The notes: generated from the letters alone by a model not told the origin. Positions 36,107-44,552 are shown, counted from the first letter of the stretch. The stretch: DNA of 64,000 nt from Thermoplasmatales archaeon (GCA_012520845.1 JAAYNL010000003.1:97325-161324), one strand, 5' to 3'. Made by a program: numbers and translations.

Positions 36107-38844
36107 TCCCAGAACCTCTTGTATTTGGCGAAGAGGACCTCGGCCTCCAGGATGCTCCTGAGGAAACCGTCCTCGTCGACGTGGAGCGTCCGCAGTATCC
36201 GGGAAGCCGCCTCCGGCCCTATCCCCCTGCCCGCCAGCACGAGCGCCGCCCGGTCGCCGTTCTCGAGCACCAGGTTTGCCGTCCTGTATATTTTTTTGAC
36301 GGCCTTCTCCTCCTCCGCGTCCAACCCCTTTTTCCTCAGGAGTTTCGCCGCGTCCCTTTCGTAGTGTTTCAGCAACGCGACCATATGCCCGCCGCAGTTC
36401 TCGCATCTGAACCTCTTTGGGGCGTTCCCCACCCTGACCCTCCACTGGCCGGAGCAGTTCACGCAGGTGGCGTACAGCACCTCGTCCTCCAGCCGGTTTT
36501 TGAGGGCCATCAGGATGGCGTGGTCCGCCCTGGGGGGCTGCATGAGCTCCTTGGATCTGGTGATGCCCTCCATGCCTATGTGGGAGACCTGGCAGGTCTC
36601 GAAGCCGATTTCCCCGGCCCAGAGCATCCCCACGACCCTTTCGGAGTTGGCGATGTCCAGGTCCTCGTGCAGCGTTTTGTTCAGAGCCTCCTCATAGGCC
36701 GGCGTCCCCTGGTGGATCTCGAAGAGCCTGGTGAAATTCATGAACCTGTGGTCCGCCCCCTTTTCGATTATGCCGAACTTCTTCGCCACGTAGACGAACC
36801 TCCATCTCAAGAACGCGGAATTCACTATGGTGAGGCGGGCCAGGCTCTCCACGGACCCCGGGACGATGGACCTCATCGTGTCCAGCAGGACGTTCTTGCC
36901 CACGTCCCTGGGCATCTGGAAAATCATCCTGTACGGGTCGGTGGTGACCGCGACGCTCTCCCCCAGGCGGGCGGTGAGCAGCGCGGCGTAGATTTTGCTG
37001 AGGGTCTCGTTGACCTTGGTCCCGAAACAGGCGTTGACGATAACGAGCCTGTCGCCGATTTCCATGGTGACCAGTTCGTCGCTGGGGACCGGGCTCCTCT
37101 CGGCGTGCTTTGCGACGTATTCGGCCACCGCCCCCTTGGACGCCCCGTCGCCCGGGTATGGCGAGAAGTCCATCGTCCTGCGCAGTCTGCCCACCTCCAT
37201 GGCGACCTCGAAGGGGACGGGTATGTCCGAGCCGGTCCACGACGGCACGGAACCGATCTCCCTGACCTCCTCCACCAGGATCTCGTCCTCCCTCATCTCT
37301 ATGATCCGCCAGGTCCTCCCCTTGGCGATGAACATCGCATACGGCTCGGCGAAGCTGGCGACGAAACTCTCGTCCAGGGATCCGACTATCCCTCGGGTGC
37401 CGATGTCCCTTATGAGGTACGAGCGCTCGTCCGGGATCATGGAGATGTTGTCGTAGAAATACCTCATGCCCTTGCGGGAACGCCGGAAGCCGTCCTCGTC
37501 CTCGAACACCATCTTGATGGATTTCAGCTGCTCAAGCACGCCGGCCATCTCGGCCATCCCCAGGTCCCTGAACGGGTACGCCCTCCTGAAGACCGCCAGG
37601 GCCTCATCCCTGGTGACCCTGCCGGCCATGGTCATCGCCACCAACTGGTTGGCGACGACGGTCATCGGGTTGTCCCTCCAGTTGCCGGATTCGAGTTCCT
37701 TGTCGTCGCATTTCCTGGCGATGACGAGGGATTCGGCGAGTTCGTCCGGGGCCGCCGCGATGATAACGGCCCGGATGGTCTCCCCGACCCGGTGCCCCGC
37801 CCTGCCCGCCCTCTGTATCATACGGGCGACCTGCCTCGGCGAATTGAACTGAATCACCAGGTCGGTGGAGCCCACGTCTATACCCAGCTCCAGGGAGGAG
37901 GTGCAGACGAGGGCCTTGAGCTCCCCCGATTTGAAACGTTCCTCCACATCGACGCGGTTCTCCTTGGACAGGGAGCCGTGGTGCACTTCAATAGGGAACC
38001 CCTCGTCCCACAGGCGGTACCTCGCCGCAATCCATTCGGCGGTCTCCCTGGTGTTGACGAAGAACAGGGTGGAGCCCCCGCCTTCCATGAGCTCCTTCGC
38101 CCTTTTCATTACGGAAAGCATGTCGGAATCGCATTGCATGCGGTCCATCAGCGCCTTGTCGTCGACCGGCTCGGGCTTCTCCACGCGTATGTCGAACTCC
38201 CGGTGGGTGTCGTGTTTGCACACGGTCACCTCCCTCCCGACGCCGGACAGGAACCCCGCCACGGGGGCGGGGTCGGGCACGGTGGCGGAAAGCCCGATCC
38301 GTTGGAAATCCCCCGCCAGCCTGGCCAGCCGTTCGAGGGCGACGCTGAGCTGGGAACCCCTCTCCTCCCCGGCAAGCTCGTGGATCTCGTCGACGACGAC
38401 CCATTCCACGTTTTTGAGATGTTCCCTCAGCCGCTTGCCGGTGAAAAGCACCTGGACCGTTTCCGGGGTGGTGATCAGTATGTCGGGCGGGTCCCTCGAC
38501 TGGGCGGAGCGCTCGGCCTGCGTCGTGTCCCCGTGGCGGACGCCGACGGTGACGCCCACCGCATCGCCCAGGTTCTCGATGCGGCGGAGCATGTCCCGGT
38601 TCAACGCCCTCAGCGGCGTTATGTAAAGGCACCTGAAACCCTTCTTCCCCTTGGTGCGGAGGATGGACTCGACGATGGGCAGCACGGCGGCCTCGGTCTT
38701 GCCGATGCCCGTCGGGGCGATTAGCAGGACGCTCTCCCCCCGGAGTACCCGGGGTATGACGTCCCTCTGAGGTTCGGTGGGTTCCGTTATCCCGATTTTG
38801 CCAAGGTGCCCGAGGATTCCCGGGGAAAGCAGTGAGAAAGCCAT
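36103..38844 (-). CDS. Lhr-core-like SF2 helicase with C-terminal zinc ribbon
   Basis: A 913-residue superfamily 2 helicase related to Lhr: LIAPTGIGKT (I), ITPLRALNRDM, TTPETVQVL, VDEIHELAG (II), GLSATVPDP (III), FFVNTRETAEW, VCTSSLELGIDVG (V) and IQRAGRAGHRVG (VI). The winged-helix and beta-bundle part follows, and near the end a zinc ribbon (CVNCSGQWRV ... RCENCGGH, about residues 810-840). This is shorter than the 1784-residue Lhr at 19490. It is likely a DNA repair or RNA/DNA hybrid-processing helicase. Start at the ATG 38842-38844. Confidence 0.9.
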   Translation of the reverse strand: MAFSLLSPGILGHLGKIGITEPTEPQRDVIPRVLRGESVLLIAPTGIGKTEAAVLPIVESILRTKGKKGFRCLYITPLRALNRDMLRRIENLGDAVGVTVGVRHGDTTQAERSAQSRDPPDILITTPETVQVLFTGKRLREHLKNVEWVVVDEIHELAGEERGSQLSVALERLARLAGDFQRIGLSATVPDPAPVAGFLSGVGREVTVCKHDTHREFDIRVEKPEPVDDKALMDRMQCDSDMLSVMKRAKELMEGGGSTLFFVNTRETAEWIAARYRLWDEGFPIEVHHGSLSKENRVDVEERFKSGELKALVCTSSLELGIDVGSTDLVIQFNSPRQVARMIQRAGRAGHRVGETIRAVIIAAAPDELAESLVIARKCDDKELESGNWRDNPMTVVANQLVAMTMAGRVTRDEALAVFRRAYPFRDLGMAEMAGVLEQLKSIKMVFEDEDGFRRSRKGMRYFYDNISMIPDERSYLIRDIGTRGIVGSLDESFVASFAEPYAMFIAKGRTWRIIEMREDEILVEEVREIGSVPSWTGSDIPVPFEVAMEVGRLRRTMDFSPYPGDGASKGAVAEYVAKHAERSPVPSDELVTMEIGDRLVIVNACFGTKVNETLSKIYAALLTARLGESVAVTTDPYRMIFQMPRDVGKNVLLDTMRSIVPGSVESLARLTIVNSAFLRWRFVYVAKKFGIIEKGADHRFMNFTRLFEIHQGTPAYEEALNKTLHEDLDIANSERVVGMLWAGEIGFETCQVSHIGMEGITRSKELMQPPRADHAILMALKNRLEDEVLYATCVNCSGQWRVRVGNAPKRFRCENCGGHMVALLKHYERDAAKLLRKKGLDAEEEKAVKKIYRTANLVLENGDRAALVLAGRGIGPEAASRILRTLHVDEDGFLRSILEAEVLFAKYKRFWD

Positions 38845-38887
38845 CGGGAACGGGACCGGCCGGGCCGGGGCCCGGCCTCAGGCCCGC

Positions 38888-40642
38888 TTATTTCTTCTTC
38901 CTTTTGGCCCGCCTCTGTTCCTTGAGGCTTTCCCTGACTGCGGTCCTGACCTCATCGGCCTGCAGCTCGCCGTCGGTGATGTCGTACTCGGAGTAGACGA
39001 ACACCTTCCAGCCGTCCTTCTCGACGGTGTCGTGGATTGGCAGGCGGGCGCCGTCGCTGGAGACGTACACGGCCACCTTCGGCTTGACGAAGGCAATCGG
39101 GATCTTGTGATCGCCGTACTGCCTCCTGCACCTGAGGCCCTTGTTCCAGGCGGCCCTCCTGAAGAGGTCCTCCGGGGTGTCCTCGAAGTCGATGAGCGTG
39201 AAGTCGTCGCCCACATCGGGAACGGACCAGTCGGTCCCGGGTTCTTCCACCGGTTCCGGTTTGGCGACGGGTTCGGGCTTGACCTCCGGCTTCGGTTCCG
39301 CGACGGGCTTCTCCGCAGGCTTGGGTTTGGCGACGGGTTCGGGCTTGACCTCCGGCTTCGGTTCCGCGACGGGCTTCTCCGCAGGCTTGGGTTTGGCGAC
39401 GGGTTCGGGCTTGACCTCCGGCTTGGCCTCGGGTTTAGGTTCCGGGGGCAGGGGTTCGGTGACCTCGAGCAGGAGCTCGGACAGGTCCATGACCTTGACC
39501 TTCGAACCGGCGCTCTTCGCGCCGGCCCTGAGGTTGAGCACGCAGAAGGGGCAGGTGGTGACGATGACCTCCGCGCCGACCTCCTCCGCGTCCGCGATCC
39601 TTTCCTCGGCCACGGCGATGGCGAAGTCGTTGAAGGCGGACTTGTAGCCGCCGCCGGCGCCGCAGCAGCGGGAATTCTCCCGGTTCCTCTCCATCTCGAC
39701 GAAGTCGACGCCCTTAATCTTCTTCAGTATGTTCCTCGCCGGCTCGTAGACGCCGGCGTGCCTGCCCAGGTGGCAGGGGTCGTGGTAGGTGACCTTCTTG
39801 TCGAAGTTGCGCACTATTTTGAGTTTGCGCTTGTCTATCAGGTCCTCGGCGTACTGGGAGAAGTGGTAGACGTTCTGCCCGGGCTTGGAGAAGTGCCCGC
39901 CGAAGTCGTGGGAGACGGTCTTGTAGCAGCCGGCGCAGGTCATGACCATGTCCTTGGCGCCGATGCCGTTGGCCTTGTCGACAATCCTTTTGGAGTTGTC
40001 GAGGGTCAGGCTGGTGACGCCGGTCCTTATGGCGGGGCTGGTGCAGCAAACCTCGTCGTCGCCCAGGTGCCCGACCTTGACGCCGGCCCTGTCCAGGACC
40101 TTGACGCCGGCGGCGGGCAGGCCCTGCATCCTGTAGGCGCCGGTGCACCCGGCGTACATGACCGCGTCGGGGACTGGGGCGTTCTCAACCTCCTTGGGCC
40201 ACCAGTTGTCCCTGTTGCCGACCTCTCCGTAGGGGTTGCCGTCCTTTCGGATCCTCTGGGCGATTCTGACGTGGGCGGGTTTCGGCCCCATCTCGTTGCT
40301 CACGAGCCATGCCCTTATGTTCTCCCACAGGGAGACGAGGTGGATGTTGGCGTGGCAGACGGTCTCGCAGTTGCCGCAGCCGGTGCATTTGTACATGGCG
40401 TCGGCGAAGGTGGGCGAAAGCTCGGTCCCCCTGCCGAGGAACCAGTCGAGGAGCCCGGCGCCCCTGGTGTCCATCTGCTTGAGGTAGTAAATCTTGCCCC
40501 TGGGCGTCACGGATTCCCACGGGGTCCTGGCATACGCCTCGCAAACCTCGATGCAGTAACCGCACTGCATGCACTGGGTGAGCTCCCTCTGGATGCTTGG
40601 GAGTTTGAACCTTTTCAACGATTTCGTTTCGACTTTCGACAT
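38888..40642 (-). CDS. hdrD: HdrD-like iron-sulfur protein fused to a repeat linker and a Vsr-like domain
   Basis: A 584-residue fusion. Residues 1 to about 410 are a complete heterodisulfide reductase D: two ferredoxin-type clusters (CMQCGYCIEVC, CTGCGNCETVC) and two CCG domains (GCTG...VCCTSPA...CAGC; DPCHLGRH...RCCGAGGG...CPFC). HdrD reduces CoM-S-S-CoB at a cubane cluster. A Pro/Lys/Glu repeat linker follows (22-residue unit). The last about 100 residues resemble very-short-patch-repair/DUF559 nuclease folds (TPEDLFRRAAWNKGLRCRRQ, KPKVAVYVSSDG, KDGWKVFVY), but the PD acidic residue is lost (IPIAF). A basic tail (KRKKK) ends it. Confidence 0.85.
   Translation of the reverse strand: MSKVETKSLKRFKLPSIQRELTQCMQCGYCIEVCEAYARTPWESVTPRGKIYYLKQMDTRGAGLLDWFLGRGTELSPTFADAMYKCTGCGNCETVCHANIHLVSLWENIRAWLVSNEMGPKPAHVRIAQRIRKDGNPYGEVGNRDNWWPKEVENAPVPDAVMYAGCTGAYRMQGLPAAGVKVLDRAGVKVGHLGDDEVCCTSPAIRTGVTSLTLDNSKRIVDKANGIGAKDMVMTCAGCYKTVSHDFGGHFSKPGQNVYHFSQYAEDLIDKRKLKIVRNFDKKVTYHDPCHLGRHAGVYEPARNILKKIKGVDFVEMERNRENSRCCGAGGGYKSAFNDFAIAVAEERIADAEEVGAEVIVTTCPFCVLNLRAGAKSAGSKVKVMDLSELLLEVTEPLPPEPKPEAKPEVKPEPVAKPKPAEKPVAEPKPEVKPEPVAKPKPAEKPVAEPKPEVKPEPVAKPEPVEEPGTDWSVPDVGDDFTLIDFEDTPEDLFRRAAWNKGLRCRRQYGDHKIPIAFVKPKVAVYVSSDGARLPIHDTVEKDGWKVFVYSEYDITDGELQADEVRTAVRESLKEQRRAKRKKK
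39261..39427. repeat. 66-bp tandem repeat, about 2.5 copies, in the hdrD linker
   Basis: Copies begin at 39261, 39327 and 39393 with the same 66-bp unit, near-identical at the DNA level; the third breaks off around 39427. In frame it encodes a 22-residue Pro-Lys-Glu-Val unit (EPKPEVKPEPVAKPKPAEKP followed by VA). Near identity points to recent expansion by slippage or unequal crossing over. Confidence 0.85.
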
Positions 40643-40685
40643 TGTGGCAACCTCGTTTGGGTGCGGGGGCGCGGGCGCGCTCCCG

Positions 40686-40696
40686 ATATTATATGC
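40686..40696 (-). promoter_or_regulatory. TATA box for hdrD
   Basis: GCATATAATAT on the minus strand. Its centre is about 49 bp before the ATG at 40642, giving a leader of roughly 20-25 nt. Confidence 0.5.
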
Positions 40697-40785
40697 CCTA
40701 AGACAAGGGCAACCCTATATTTATGTTTGCCATTCGTCGCGCAATAGACCCACACGCAAAAAAACGGCGGGTCCGTGGGTAAAAC

Positions 40786-40793
40786 GATATACC
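40786..40793 (+). promoter_or_regulatory. TATA box for the cysteine desulfurase gene
   Basis: GATATACC centred 25 bp before the ATG at 40814. It supports that start over the upstream GTG at 40775. Confidence 0.5.
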
Positions 40794-40813
40794 GCCTAGG
40801 CGCTCGCGGGAGC

Positions 40814-41944
40814 ATGCGCAGGGCATATTTCGACAATGGCGCCACGACGGCGTTGGATCCGGCGGTCCTCGAGCGGATGATGCCATACCTCGCCGCGGAG
40901 TACGGGAACCCCGGCAGCATGCACTACCTGGGCGACGCGGCGGCGGCCGGCGTCAGGACGGCGCGGAAGGAGGTCGCCGACACCCTCGGGTGCCTGCCCT
41001 CGGAAATCGTGTTCACATCCGGCGGCACCGAATCGGACAACCTCGCCGTGATCGGGGCCATGGTCGCGTCCGGGAAAAGGAGGGCGGTCACCTGCGCCGT
41101 GGAGCACTCCGCCGTGCTGGAGTCCTTCGCGGAACTGCGCAGGAGGGGATTCGAGACCACGGTCCTGGGCGTCGACGGCGAGGGCAGGGTTTCCGCCGGG
41201 GACCTGGAGGCCGCCATGGGCCCCGACGTCGGCCTCGTGTCGATAATGACGGCCAACAACGAAATCGGCACGGTCATGGACATCAGGGGGTTGGCCGAGG
41301 TCGCCCACTCCCACGGTGCCCTTTTCCACACCGACGCCGTCCAGGCCTACACCAAGGCGGCCCTCGGCAAAGACGATCAGGGGTTCGACCTGCTCTCCCT
41401 GTCCGCCCACAAGATACACGGCCCAAAAGGCGTCGGCGCGCTGTTCGTCAGGTCCGGGACGCCCATGGCGCCGACGATGTTCGGCGGCGGGCAGGAAAAC
41501 GGGCTGAGATCGTCCACGGAGAACGTCCCCGGCATCGTGGGCCTGGGGGCGGCCGCCGCGACGGGCCACGCCGCGATGGGACGCGTCGTCCCCAAGATCG
41601 GAAAAATGCGGAAAAGAATAATCGAGGGCATCCGGGAGATACCGGGCTCGACGATGAACGGCCCGGCGGACGGGATATGCAACATCGTGAACTTCAGTTT
41701 CGAGGGGGTTTCCGGCAAGGACCTCGTGATTGCGCTGAGCAACGAGGGGATAGCCGCGTCCGCCGCCGCGGCCTGTTCCGCTGGGTCTTCCGACCCGTCC
41801 CACGTGGTGATGGCCATATCCGGCGACGTGCGCAGGGCGATGGGGGCGTTGAGGGTCTCGCTTTCGAAATTCACCACCGACGCCGACGTGGATTTCCTGT
41901 TGGAAACGCTGCCGGAAACCGTTGCAAGGATGCGGAAGCGCTGA
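40814..41944 (+). CDS. nifS: Cysteine desulfurase (NifS/IscS family)
   Basis: A 376-residue PLP enzyme: YFDNGATTALDP at the start, TSGGTESDNLAV, CAVEHSAV, the Schiff-base lysine in SAHKIHGPKGVG, GGGQENGLRSSTENV and the sulfur-carrying cysteine in AACSAGSS. It frees sulfur from cysteine for iron-sulfur clusters and tRNA thiolation. The frame starts at a GTG at 40775, but the ATG at 40814 gives the family N-terminus and matches the TATA box. No scaffold gene (iscU) lies beside it. It is divergent from the iron-sulfur protein hdrD. Confidence 0.95.
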   Translation: MRRAYFDNGATTALDPAVLERMMPYLAAEYGNPGSMHYLGDAAAAGVRTARKEVADTLGCLPSEIVFTSGGTESDNLAVIGAMVASGKRRAVTCAVEHSAVLESFAELRRRGFETTVLGVDGEGRVSAGDLEAAMGPDVGLVSIMTANNEIGTVMDIRGLAEVAHSHGALFHTDAVQAYTKAALGKDDQGFDLLSLSAHKIHGPKGVGALFVRSGTPMAPTMFGGGQENGLRSSTENVPGIVGLGAAAATGHAAMGRVVPKIGKMRKRIIEGIREIPGSTMNGPADGICNIVNFSFEGVSGKDLVIALSNEGIAASAAAACSAGSSDPSHVVMAISGDVRRAMGALRVSLSKFTTDADVDFLLETLPETVARMRKR

Positions 41945-41963
41945 GCCTGGGTAAGGATTTTAG

Positions 41964-42037
41964 TGGGCCCGACCGGATTTGAACCGGCGACCATCTGGTT
42001 ATGAGCCAGACGCTCCACCAGACTAAGCTACGAGCCC
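41964..42037 (-). tRNA. tRNA-Met (anticodon CAU; elongator Met or Ile2)
   Basis: Acceptor GGGCTCG/CGGGCCC, anticodon stem TCTGG/CCAGA around CTCATAA, T arm GCCGG-TTCAAAT-CCGGT. Discriminator A at 41964; CCA not encoded. The G1-C72 pair argues against initiator tRNA (archaeal initiators begin A1-U72). CAU could also be the agmatidine-modified Ile2 tRNA. A TATA-like box (ATAATTATTTATG on this strand, about 42062-42074) lies about 30 bp upstream. Confidence 0.92.
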
Positions 42038-42085
42038 TTTGGTCGGGTTAGCGGGATTCCGCATAAATAATTATCGTAGGGGGAA

Positions 42086-42161
42086 TGGCGCCGCCGCACG
42101 GACTTGAACCGTGGACCTCATGATTAACAGTCACGCGCTCTACCGACTGAGCTACGGCGGC
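42086..42161 (-). tRNA. tRNA-Asn (anticodon GUU), CCA encoded
   Basis: Acceptor GCCGCCG/CGGCGGC, D stem GCTC/GAGC, anticodon stem CGTGA/TCATG around CTGTTAA, T arm CACGG-TTCAAGT-CCGTG. Discriminator G at 42089, followed by encoded CCA (42086-42088). A TATA-like ATATTAAA near 42182-42190 precedes it. Confidence 0.95.
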
Positions 42162-42187
42162 CTCGTCCCAGCAAACCTGACGGAATA

Positions 42188-42535
42188 TTAAACGTTTACG
42201 TCAGCTCGCCCACGGCCCCCGGAGGCCTGGGTCGTTTCCGCCAAAAGCCCCTCGATGCGCGGGATCAGCGATTCCAGAAGGTCGGAAAGCTCCGCCATGT
42301 ACCGTTCGTAATCCTCGGTGACCCTGGCCCCTTCCTGGGTGGGGATTATCAAACCGTCCCGTTCGAGGAGGCGCAGGGAATACCTCACGCGGTGCGTCGG
42401 TATGCCCAAAATCTCGGAAAGCCGGACTATGCCTATGGGCTCGTTCTCCTTGGTCGCCCTCAACATCAATATATGCCGGCCCAGCAACTCCAGCTCGTCG
42501 ACGAGCTTGGAAGCCATGCGCCCGTCCCCAGTCAT
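42188..42535 (-). CDS. Winged-helix transcriptional regulator
   Basis: A 115-residue DNA-binding protein: helix 1 LGRHILMLRATKENEPIGIV, then RLSEILGIPTHRVRYSLRLL (recognition part) and a wing ERDGLIIPTQEGARVT, with a C-terminal helix likely for dimerisation. This is a standard archaeal winged helix; the ligand and targets are unknown. The ATG at 42533-42535 lies 27 bp from TATA box 42557-42567, supporting a leaderless start; the ATG at 42517 is the alternative. Confidence 0.8.
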   Translation of the reverse strand: MTGDGRMASKLVDELELLGRHILMLRATKENEPIGIVRLSEILGIPTHRVRYSLRLLERDGLIIPTQEGARVTEDYERYMAELSDLLESLIPRIEGLLAETTQASGGRGRADVNV

Positions 42536-42556
42536 CCGAAGTGGATTGGCGCGGGC

Positions 42557-42567
42557 CTATATAATTG
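42557..42567 (-). promoter_or_regulatory. TATA box for the winged-helix regulator
   Basis: AATTATATAGG on the minus strand, centred 27 bp before the ATG at 42535. It sits just beyond the end of the 56-residue cysteine-containing gene. Confidence 0.6.
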
Positions 42568-42575
42568 GCACCAGT

Positions 42576-42746
42576 TCAGCGGCCGTACCACTTCTGGCGG
42601 CCCCATTTGTTGTAGTTGATGGTCCAGGCCTGGATGAAGGAGCCGCAGCAATCCAGGGCGCGCTGCTCCTCCTTGTGCGTTTTGTAGCACCCGAGACACT
42701 GGTACCTCATCTCCATGGGCTTTTCTTTCTTGGCCTTCTTTGCCAT
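42576..42746 (-). CDS. 56-residue basic protein with four cysteines
   Basis: A small gene running from ATG 42744-42746 to TGA 42576-42578. It has a lysine-rich N-terminus (MAKKAKKEKPMEMRY), CLGCYKTHKEEQ and LDCCGSFIQAW, then an aromatic, basic end (WGRQKWYGR). The four cysteines (positions 17, 20, 33 and 34) could bind zinc. The basic, aromatic composition suggests RNA or ribosome contact. No family recognised. It ends just upstream of the regulator promoter on the same strand. Confidence 0.65.
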   Translation of the reverse strand: MAKKAKKEKPMEMRYQCLGCYKTHKEEQRALDCCGSFIQAWTINYNKWGRQKWYGR

Positions 42747-42933
42747 CGCCGTCCCGATGGTCGGTTGCGTTAATAAACCTTTACTCAGCGACGGGCCGCG
42801 TTATGTCGGCGGGCCATCAAAAAGTATTAAACCAACCACATGCGCGGCGGGGCAGGGTCATTCGGCATAAGAAACCGACAAATTATTCCTATATGGTCTA
42901 TAGAACGCCCGCGATATGCGTTTTATGTCAATC

Positions 42934-42943
42934 GTTTATATAG
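42934..42943 (+). promoter_or_regulatory. TATA box for the 166-residue ArsR-like regulator
   Basis: GTTTATATAG centred about 27 bp before the ATG at 42965, the best TATA-box match in the window. The 218-bp interval 42747-42964 holds no gene; it is AT-rich next to this promoter (also CCTATATGGTCTATAG near 42889). Confidence 0.65.
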
Positions 42944-42964
42944 GGCTTAAACAATGGGGCGGTT

Positions 42965-43465
42965 ATGAGTCAAATCAAGGTCATAAACGAGCCATCAGAG
43001 CTCGTCCCTATGCTCCGGGCGGTGGACACGCCCGTAAAAAGGGAGGTGCTGAAGGAAGTGACCTTGGAATGGAGGACGGCCGAGGAGATCGAGGAAAAAT
43101 TCGGTCCCGAAGGGAAGGAGGCGATACTCTTCTTCGAAAAAATGAAGTTGGTGGAATCCCGATGGATTTCCGTCGGCGGGGGGTTCCCCGTCAAGGCGTA
43201 CCACTCATTCTACTCCTCATTCCACATCAACGCCCAATGGCCCGTTTATGAGATAAGCGACGTCCTGGCGGCGGCGATGATGCCCGAGGAGGAGTTCGTC
43301 GAAGTGGAAGCCAAAATCCTTGCCGAGGTCGGCAAGTCCGGCAGGTTCTCCGGCGACGTGGCCGAGGCGCTGGGCCTCACGTCCACCATGTTGAAGGGAT
43401 TGGTCCGGAGGTCCGTGAAGATGGACTACCGAGGCCACAGGATCGAGATGCGCCGAGAGGTCTGA
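42965..43465 (+). CDS. ArsR-like archaeal transcriptional regulator (COG4738 type)
   Basis: A 166-residue protein with two helix-rich DNA-binding-like parts. The N-terminal winged helix is VDTPVKREVLKEVTLEWRTAE followed by EIEEKFG. The middle segment VKAYHSFYSSFHINAQWPVYEI is typical of this group. The C-terminal HTH-like part is GRFSGDVAEALGLTSTMLKG with a basic end (KMDYRGHRIEMRREV). It resembles a family of archaeal regulators next to metabolic genes. It precedes aTrm56 by 6 bp and is probably co-transcribed. It is likely leaderless. Confidence 0.8.
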   Translation: MSQIKVINEPSELVPMLRAVDTPVKREVLKEVTLEWRTAEEIEEKFGPEGKEAILFFEKMKLVESRWISVGGGFPVKAYHSFYSSFHINAQWPVYEISDVLAAAMMPEEEFVEVEAKILAEVGKSGRFSGDVAEALGLTSTMLKGLVRRSVKMDYRGHRIEMRREV

Positions 43466-43471
43466 GCGCAG

Positions 43472-43978
43472 ATGGGTTTCCGGGTAATGAGGATGGGGCA
43501 CAGGCCCCAGCGGGACAAGAGGGTCACGACCCACGTCGCCCTCGTCGCCAGGGCGCTCGGCGCCGACGGGATTTTCGTCGACGCGGCCGACGCCGTGTTG
43601 GAGGAGAGCGTCCGAAGCGTCGTGGACAGGTTCGGCGGCGATTTCGAGATAGAGACGGGCGTCGGCTGGAGGGAGGCGATTAGGCGCACCGGCTGCGCGA
43701 CCGTCCATCTCACCATGTACGGCCAACGGGTGGACGACGCCCTGGGGAAGATACCCCGGGGCGGCGACCTGCTGATAATGGTCGGGGCGGAGAAGGTGCC
43801 CCCCGAGGTGTACCGGGCGGCCGACTTCAACGTGTCTGTGGGCAACCAGCCGCACTCGGAGATAGCCGCCCTGGCGATATTCCTCGACCGCTACACCGGA
43901 GGCGCGGCGCTTTACGCCGACAGGGGCGGGCGGATGAAAGTGATTCCAAATGAGAGGGGCAAGACCGTTGAAAGCTAA
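43472..43978 (+). CDS. trm56: tRNA (cytidine-56) 2'-O-methyltransferase aTrm56
   Basis: A 168-residue SPOUT-fold enzyme, specific to archaea. It has MRMGHRPQRDKRVTTHVALV, ARALGADGIF, GWREAIRRTGCATVHLTMYG (core), LLIMVGAEKVPPEVY (knot) and FNVSVGNQPHSEIAALAIFLDR. It methylates C56 in the T loop of tRNA. The start codon is 6 bp after the regulator stop, and its end overlaps the HD-hydrolase start by 29 bp. Confidence 0.93.
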   Translation: MGFRVMRMGHRPQRDKRVTTHVALVARALGADGIFVDAADAVLEESVRSVVDRFGGDFEIETGVGWREAIRRTGCATVHLTMYGQRVDDALGKIPRGGDLLIMVGAEKVPPEVYRAADFNVSVGNQPHSEIAALAIFLDRYTGGAALYADRGGRMKVIPNERGKTVES

Positions 43979-44552
43979 GTACCCGGACGAGGCGGAATGC
44001 ATCGCCATGCTCAAGGCGCGCAGATGCAGCAGGAGGGTCATCCTGCACTGTTGCACCGTCGCCGCCCTGGCCAGGGTCATCGCCGAACGCATAGAGTGCG
44101 ACGGGGACCTGGTGGTGGCGGGGGCGATGCTGCACGACATAGGCAGGGCGGTCGACCACACGATCATGCACGCCTACGTGGGTTACGAGATGACCAGGGA
44201 AATGGGCCTCCCGACGGAGCTTTCCGAGATAGTGAGGAAGCACACCGGCGCCGGCCTGGACGCCATCGAGGTGGGGGAGATGGGCCTCCCGCCCGGGGAT
44301 TACATCCCGTCGACCATCGAGGAGAAAATCGTCGCCCACGCCGACAACAAGGTCAGCGGCGACACGGTCGTCCCGCACACCCACACGTCCCACAGGCTCA
44401 GGGAGAAGGGCGCCCACAGGGGCGCCGACAGGGTGGAGGCCCTGCACGCCGAGCTCTCCGAGGCCTACGGCGCCGATTTGGACACGATAACCAGGGTCAC
44501 GCTGGGGGAGCCGTGCGGAAGGCAGAGGGTCATCCGACGCTTCCGTCCCTGA
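43950..44552 (+). CDS. HD-domain hydrolase (TIGR00295-like)
   Basis: A 200-residue metal-dependent phosphohydrolase. Ligand residues: the early His in VILHCCTVAALARVIAERI, the HD pair in MLHDIGRA, then HTIMHAYVGYEMTREMGL and IVRKHTGAG, and a later Asp in AHADNKVSGD. Archaeal members are conserved but without a known substrate. The ATG at 43950 overlaps the trm56 end by 29 bp; a later TTG at 43968 is possible. It is convergent with, and overlaps by 23 bp, the PRC-barrel gene. Confidence 0.85.
   Translation: MRGARPLKAKYPDEAECIAMLKARRCSRRVILHCCTVAALARVIAERIECDGDLVVAGAMLHDIGRAVDHTIMHAYVGYEMTREMGLPTELSEIVRKHTGAGLDAIEVGEMGLPPGDYIPSTIEEKIVAHADNKVSGDTVVPHTHTSHRLREKGAHRGADRVEALHAELSEAYGADLDTITRVTLGEPCGRQRVIRRFRP

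Noticed and set aside
39261..39427. CRISPR-like repeats
   Set aside because: Direct 66-bp repeats with no spacers, in frame inside hdrD; no cas genes in the window.
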